Shown: positions 22,587-26,433 of the stretch, one piece after another
Numbering within the stretch: the stretch's first letter is position 1
Layout: each line of letters begins with the position of its first letter
Assembly: GCA_025603075.1 (NCBI GenBank)
Contig: MU626507.1
Span: 1 to 26,433, forward strand
DNA length: 26,433 nt
Direction of reading: 5' to 3'
Origin: Neoconidiobolus thromboides FSU 785
Lineage: Eukaryota > Entomophthoromycota > Entomophthoromycetes > Entomophthorales > Neoconidiobolaceae
Made by a program: the position numbers and the translations under genes
Notes under the pieces: model-generated
What the model was told of the DNA's origin: nothing
The model's database searches: none
The model's input: only the letters and a program-made list of their open reading frames with translations

Positions 22587-22673
22587 TCTTTTAAGAGTTA
22601 AAATGGTTTCGTAATTTGAATTGATTTATTTTTCAAAGCTCAACTTTCTCCATTTTCTCATATCCACCACTAA

Positions 22674-22708
22674 AAAGCGCTTTATTTATATAAATACGAC
22701 TTCATTGG
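22674..22708 (-). promoter_or_regulatory. Likely core promoter of the ataxin-2 gene
   Basis: On the minus strand CCAAT at 22708-22704 is followed by TATTTATATAAATA around 22696-22683, about 100 bases before the ATG at 22586. A palindrome AAAGCGCTTT lies just after it. The CCAAT then TATA order resembles other fungal promoters. This is inferred from motif and position. Confidence 0.45.
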
Positions 22709-23512
22709 TCTGATTCATAAATTATATTGAATTTCACGAATCATGTTGAACTTATTGAATGCATACTATATTTTAACCTTTGAAACTTGTTTTTTATTCA
22801 TGTTTGAATTTTCAAGTATTAAAAGCTAATTTTAAAACTAAACAAAAATAATAATAAAATTCAACATTTTACTTTTTATTTTAGTTAGTTCAAATTTAAA
22901 ATGGTTTTAATTTTTCAACAAAAAAGCATTCCTCATTTTCGCACTGTTTATATTTAATTCACTAGAAGGTTCTTTCAAAAGATGCTAGATTTTAATATAA
23001 AAAAATAGGCTAATCATTAATTACAACAGATATTGATCTTTGTGTATAAGAGCAATCTTAATTAGTAGTAAAATACACATTAATGTTCCAATCGTACACC
23101 TTTAGGATTAGTTATCGAAAAAGACTAAAATTATTTTTATAAATCAAAGCTGAGGAAAAATTGAACTTTGGGTTAAAATTAACTCAATATTTTAAGATTA
23201 AATTGAAGTTACTATTATATACTATACTTCGTTGTTTCAATAGTGCCTTTCTAAACTTGTATACATTAAAATGTTTCCATTTAAGTATTGAATATTATCC
23301 TATTAATTGAGTTGTATTGTTAAAATAAATTTAATTGTATTCTAGTTGAATTTTTATAAATATTATTTTTTTCATAGATTAGTCGTAGTTTAAAATATCT
23401 AACTTAGATGGACGTAAGTCTATATCCACTTCAGATGTGATAATTTATAATCAATTTCAAATACAAAAAATCATGTTAATTATTAGTAACTACTTTATTC
23501 ACATTAGAAATA
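22709..23512. other. Gene-free AT-rich stretch
   Basis: Beyond the presumed promoter of the ataxin-2 gene and the 3' flank of the crystallin-like gene I see no gene, RNA or transposon copy. Confidence 0.55.
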
Positions 23513-23902
23513 TTAACAAGAACCATATCTATTCAACTTAATAAACACAGACCCAGGGCAAGCTTTTGTTGAATTTAGATTAGCTGAACCACCCATCATT
23601 TGATCAATTACATGGCCTACACAATCTTTACCATAATGAAAAGTGATTTGAGTAGTGGCTGTAGACAATAAGGATTTAATAGCGAAGTCGGGAATATCAT
23701 TAGTACATCCATATATCCCTTTAACTGAGACAGTCTTTGTAGTTCCTTTAAAGTTTGAATCCGAATAGAAAGTTGCCTCCATAGTAGTATTACTATTTGG
23801 TGGTAAACTTACATTTCCACAATTGTCATAAATTGGTAGACATTTATCTGCATTGACTATGGTAAATGTTAAAATAGTTAAAAAGATAGAGTTAAATTGC
23901 AT
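23513..23902 (-). CDS. Small secreted cysteine-rich beta/gamma-crystallin-like protein
   Basis: This 129-aa protein has a signal peptide (residues 1-18, hydrophobic FLTILTFTIV, probable cleavage after Ala18). The mature part has six cysteines (21, 28, 66, 94, 115, 129), enough for three disulfides, and N-glycosylation sites at 30, 38 and 110. A Greek-key pattern typical of beta/gamma-crystallins is visible: TFYSDSNFKG, then GCTNDIPDFAIKSLL, then a second TFHYGKDCVG. Such one-domain secreted proteins are common in fungi. Structural, calcium-binding and antimicrobial roles are known for the fold, but none can be assigned here. A TATA box on the minus strand (23971-23964) is about 62-69 bases before the ATG. 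The 3' end of a paralogue lies about 2.9 kb away on the same strand. The coding call is strong, the fold probable, the role unknown. Confidence 0.85.
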   Translation of the reverse strand: MQFNSIFLTILTFTIVNADKCLPIYDNCGNVSLPPNSNTTMEATFYSDSNFKGTTKTVSVKGIYGCTNDIPDFAIKSLLSTATTQITFHYGKDCVGHVIDQMMGGSANLNSTKACPGSVFIKLNRYGSC

Positions 23903-23963
23903 TTTTTTGCTATATCAATATTAAATTGTTGTTTTTAATATTTTATTACTTATATTTCTATTG

Positions 23964-23971
23964 TTTATATA
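23964..23971 (-). promoter_or_regulatory. TATA box of the crystallin-like gene
   Basis: TATATAAA on the minus strand lies 62-69 bases before the start codon, nearly the same spacing as the TATA box of the C2H2 gene. No other element was recognised in this promoter. Confidence 0.5.
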
Positions 23972-24947
23972 GTATGGAATTTTTTAGATCAGTAAAACAG
24001 TTAAAAATAACTTCAAAATTAAGTATGAAATAATTTGACCCCTTCTAAGCAGTTATTTTTAAACTTTGACGTATATTAGTAAAACTATTTTTAATTAATT
24101 TTTTGTAATATTGCTTTATGCACATAATAGTAAACTTAATGTCTTATATCTTTTTTCATAAAGAATTCAAGTGTTATAGTGGAATGCCTGTAGTATCCAA
24201 CCTAGTATTAAGAATAAAGTATTAACTTAAACCTTTAATGCTATAATGTAATAATGCATTGTATAATATTAAAGATAGTTAGTTACCTAAAAACACTACA
24301 ATATCAAACACATTAAATTAAATGTACTTTTGATAAAATTTAAAGGATAGTAGATTGTACTTCAGTTAAAACTGATTGGTTATTATTTTCAGTGAGTTTT
24401 AATAATTGAAAGTATTTTAAGTTGCCACTAACAGATAAATTTAAAAATTCAACCCAATATTCTTATATAACTAGTACTTTATCCTTCCTCAATTGAAGCT
24501 TACCTCTCGTTACCCTTTTATATTCTTTTTTATATAGGTAAGTTTAAAAGCTCAGTAAAAATTAGAAATAAAATTTTCCAATTTCACTCTGTCTATTTTC
24601 TAATAGTGCACAATTTTGAAAAAAATATTAAATGGGAATGTATTTTTGTGTTCAAGAATTTTACTAACAAATTTTCTGCTTGAATAGCGCTTAAAAAATG
24701 GAGAAAACAATGGTTAAAAAAACACTCTCAAATAGTGAATAAAAAAACGTTCCTATATAAACAACTTTAGATATTAGATAAGCAAAAGTAACCAATTTCA
24801 TAACGTCTGCTTAATTTATAATTTTCCATTAAAATCTAAACTGGATAAAGATTGAACTGAGCTTTTAAACTATTCTGATACTTACAAATTAGTAAATCAA
24901 AAAAATCAAAAAAATCTAAATAATCGTTTATAAACAGAGAAAAAAAT
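23972..24947. other. Gene-free stretch between the crystallin-like gene and tRNA-Arg
   Basis: It holds one miniature element (24633-24730). A short tail at about 24738-24757 (AAAAAAACGTTCCTATATA) resembles a loose, truncated 3' end of the same family. No coding frame of note. Confidence 0.5.
24633..24730 (-). mobile_element. Miniature inverted-repeat element, copy 6
   Basis: This 98-bp copy starts TGGGAATG and ends CACTCTCA, flanked by AA on each side (24631-24632, 24731-24732). The interior has TTCAAGAATTTTACTAACAA and GAATAGCGCTTAAAAAATGG, as in copies 3 and 8. The ends are more mutated than the core. Confidence 0.82.
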
Positions 24948-25020
24948 GGTCCCGTGGCCCAATGGACAAGGCGTCTGACTACGGATCAGGAGATTCCAGG
25001 TTCGATCCCTGGCGGGATCA
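24948..25020 (+). tRNA. tRNA-Arg (anticodon ACG)
   Basis: This 73-nt cloverleaf has a 7-bp acceptor stem (GGTCCCG with CGGGATC, one G-U pair), D stem GCC/GGC and a 5-bp anticodon stem. The anticodon loop is CTACGGA with anticodon ACG at 24981-24983, and the T arm is CCAGG-TTCGATC-CCTGG. The discriminator base is A and no CCA is encoded, as in eukaryotes. There is no intron. The internal B box GGTTCGATCCC (24999-25009) is canonical. With A34 presumably deaminated to inosine it would read CGU, CGC and CGA. Confidence 0.97.
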
Positions 25021-25027
25021 TTATGAC

Positions 25028-25033
25028 TTTTTT
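25028..25033 (+). terminator. RNA polymerase III terminator
   Basis: A run of six T residues begins eight bases after the tRNA-Arg discriminator base, the usual pol III stop signal. Confidence 0.8.
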
Positions 25034-25310
25034 GTAAAATTTAATAGCTTTTAGGTTAGAAAAATGGATCAATTATTTAAAATTCTTTATTTAGTTGTAA
25101 CTATATCTGTGTTATTTTTTAAATTGATTTGTTGATTTTATTTTACTATTAAAATTAAAAACATCTTTATATGTTCAAACTTATACATAATTAATTTAAA
25201 GTTTTTTTTAGATTTTTTAGCTTATTCCAAATAATTAATTGAAAAGCTTTATAGTTTTTTTTATTAAATATAAAATAATAATATTTTTTAAATTAAATTA
25301 TTAGGTGAAA
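25034..25310. other. AT-rich spacer after the tRNA
   Basis: The spacer is very AT-rich, with no frame, repeat or transposon copy seen. Sequence composition changes clearly near 25300, where GC content rises. Confidence 0.5.
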
Positions 25311-25655
25311 TCTGGTACTCAGTGATTGGAGTCAAGGCAGTTTTTGCTTGATCGATTAGCCGTAAGTTGGAAGGCTTTAGTTTATGTAACTAAGACAAAC
25401 TTAAATTATGGAGGATAAGACTTAGTAGGCTACGAACTATATAAGATAAATAGAATAGACAATACTACTGTAAAATCTACTCAAAATGCTATCAGAAAGA
25501 TTTACTGGCTTTATTAAAGATACAATATCAGGGAATAATTCAATCAAAAAACCTTGAGCTACTATGTTCTAGAATCTCTTTTATACTTCAACAAGTATGG
25601 ATATCAAAACAGAAAGATAATGTCCTTCGGAATTACATGGCAGAAATTCTCATAA
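25311..25655 (+). pseudogene. Decayed coding relic, possibly a fungal transcription-factor domain
   Basis: A GC-richer block reads in one plus-strand frame as protein-like sequence broken by stops at 25323-25325, 25416-25418, 25515-25517 and 25536-25538. Between them are segments such as SRQFLLDRLAVSWKALVYV, LVGYELYKINRIDNTTVKST, AIRKIYWLY and SYYVLESLLYFNKYGYQN. The AIRKIYWLY and LESLLYFNKYGYQ pieces recall the alpha-helical middle domain of Zn2Cys6 regulators, but this is a resemblance, not an identification. Two of the stops (WLY*RYN, IRE*FNQ) could each be one C-to-T change from Gln. A different frame is open from 25453 to about 25709 but looks less like protein. Low confidence on identity, moderate on being a relic. 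Confidence 0.3.
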
Positions 25656-25660
25656 CAAAT

Positions 25661-25684
25661 CAAAATCAAAATCAAAATCAAAAT
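25661..25684. repeat. Tandem hexamer (CAAAAT)4
   Basis: Four exact head-to-tail copies of CAAAAT follow a partial unit at 25656-25660. This is a microsatellite just after the coding relic. Confidence 0.85.
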
Positions 25685-25768
25685 GAAAGGCTTGGGATTG
25701 ATTGTGTCTAAACTCGAGAACACAACAACTTAAGCGGTTATTATGTTATAATCAATCATGGAGCTGAC

Positions 25769-25819
25769 AAAGCGATATTCCACATTAGTAAAATTCTTGA
25801 ACAAAAAAACACATCCTCA
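25769..25819 (+). mobile_element. Miniature inverted-repeat element, copy 7 (left half missing)
   Basis: Only the right half is recognisable: AAGCGATATT, then TTAGTAAAATTCTTGAACAA and the terminus CATCCTCA followed by TA (25820-25821). The outer left repeat is absent, so this is a truncated copy abutting the relic region. Confidence 0.65.
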
Positions 25820-26101
25820 TATACCGAGCACATATATTATATAAATCTATTTTGTTATATTTTTAAAATTACTTAGTATATATTTTTTTAAATATTAACT
25901 TGGCTATTGCTATTAATAATTATGTCAATTTTTACTTATATTAAATTTAACTTATATTTGTTGAAAAAATATATTAAATCTGCAATTAGTAATAATACTA
26001 TTTACTGTCTTTTATTTACTATTTTCTTTAAAGCATTAATTTTATACATTGGTTGATTAAGTTTGTTATTAATAATAAATTTTGATATCTAATTAAATAT
26101 A
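25820..26101. other. AT-rich spacer between transposon copies
   Basis: Low-complexity AT-rich sequence lies between the truncated copy 7 and copy 8. Nothing else is seen. Confidence 0.5.
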
Positions 26102-26202
26102 TGGGGATGTATTTTTACGTTTAAGAATTTTACTAATAAATTTTCCGCTCAAATAGCGCTTAAAAGGTGGAAAAAGTAATGAAATGAAAAAAATCATCCC
26201 CA
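26102..26202 (-). mobile_element. Miniature inverted-repeat element, copy 8 (best preserved ends)
   Basis: This 101-bp copy has perfect 8-bp terminal repeats TGGGGATG / CATCCCCA and TA flanks (26100-26101, 26203-26204). The interior has TTTAAGAATTTTACTAATAA, TTTTCCGCTCAAATAGCGCT and a matching GTGGAAAAA arm. Its intact ends suggest it is among the younger copies. Confidence 0.9.
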
Positions 26203-26204
26203 TA

Positions 26205-26307
26205 TAGTGATGTGTTTTTTGTTTAGTAATTTTACTATTAATCTTTCATCCCAAATTGTACTTAAAAAACGGAAAAAATAAAGAAACCAAAAAAAACACC
26301 TTCTTCA
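26205..26307 (-). mobile_element. Miniature inverted-repeat element, copy 9 (adjacent to copy 8)
   Basis: This 103-bp copy starts TAGTGATG right after the TA that closes copy 8 and ends CACCTTCTTCA before TA (26308-26309). Interior parts such as TAGTAATTTTACTATTAATC and TACTTAAAAAACGGAAAAA match the family but are diverged. Confidence 0.75.
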
Positions 26308-26392
26308 TATGTAAGGTTGTACTTACTAAACAAAAAATAAGAGATAAAAAACAACTCATAATAATAACAAAATCATTTATTCACATAGAAAA

Positions 26393-26433
26393 CTAACAAG
26401 AGCCATAACGATTTAATTTGATAAAAACAGAGC
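26393..26433 (-). CDS. 3' end of a second beta/gamma-crystallin-like secreted protein gene (partial)
   Basis: On the minus strand the last bases of the window encode SVFIKLNRYGSC followed by TAG (26395-26393). The same twelve residues end the protein encoded at 23513-23902, including the terminal cysteine. The 3' flanks also align (TTTATTCACAT before TAACAAGA.CCAT on the plus strand). This is therefore a paralogue in the same orientation about 2.9 kb away, truncated by the window edge. Its 5' part lies beyond 26433. Confidence 0.85.
   Translation of the reverse strand, partial: SVFIKLNRYGSC

Noticed and set aside
19637-22601. Many frames overlapping the ataxin-2 gene on both strands
   Set aside because: They are shadows of the Pro/Gln/His/Asn-rich coding sequence; only the 981-codon minus-strand frame carries recognisable domains.
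11041-23430. A short similarity between 11075-11100 and 23390-23416 (TTTAAAA.ATCTA..TTAGA then GACGT)
   Set aside because: About 20 matching bases with an indel and no extension on either side; not enough to call a repeat family.
2362-26307. Reading the regularly recurring 100-bp sequence as a CRISPR array
   Set aside because: Copies are in both orientations, unevenly spaced by up to 12 kb, have inverted terminal repeats and target duplications, and the DNA is eukaryotic.

Overview
The window looks like nuclear DNA of an AT-rich early-diverging fungus. The genes that can be read through are eukaryotic and fungal in type: an APC/C subunit with short GT-AG introns, an Msn2/Msn4-type zinc-finger factor, a small homeodomain factor, an ataxin-2/Pbp1 homologue and a tRNA-Arg without encoded CCA. 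An Entomophthoromycotina-like (Conidiobolus-type) source is my guess; base composition, intron size and gene types do not prove it. The standard genetic code fits all intact genes.

Layout. 1-2330 is the decayed 3' part of a P-glycoprotein-type ABC transporter gene with nonsense mutations, frameshifts, a deletion in the second nucleotide-binding domain and an inserted short transposon. 2331-3618 is non-coding and holds three more copies of that transposon. 3619-5921 (minus) is an intact seven-exon gene for a Cdc23/Apc8-like anaphase-promoting-complex subunit, rebuilt here from six introns. About 3.8 kb without a recognisable gene follows, then a single-exon two-finger C2H2 factor at 9772-10503. 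Another gene-poor stretch of about 7 kb carries one transposon copy and a possible coding relic. A homeodomain gene (17665-18207, minus) and an ataxin-2/Pbp1 gene (19641-22586, minus) come next. Then there is a small secreted beta/gamma-crystallin-like protein (23513-23902, minus), tRNA-Arg(ACG) at 24948-25020, a decayed coding relic, and a second transposon cluster. The 3' end of a second crystallin-like gene is cut by the right edge.

The main structure not explained by ordinary genes is a family of about 100-bp miniature inverted-repeat elements. Nine copies lie in 26 kb, in both orientations, with termini TGGGGATG/CATCCCCA and mostly TA target duplications. They contain no reading frame and cluster in the decayed ends of the window. 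One copy splits the ABC pseudogene at a point where the flanking codons still join in frame when the element is removed, and two copies sit side by side sharing one TA.

The genes are not a pathway. They are cell-cycle (APC/C), transcription, mRNA-regulation and secreted-protein genes spaced among long AT-rich intergenic DNA. Where core promoters can be seen, a TATA box lies about 60-110 bases before the start codon and CCAAT boxes about 90-140 bases before it.
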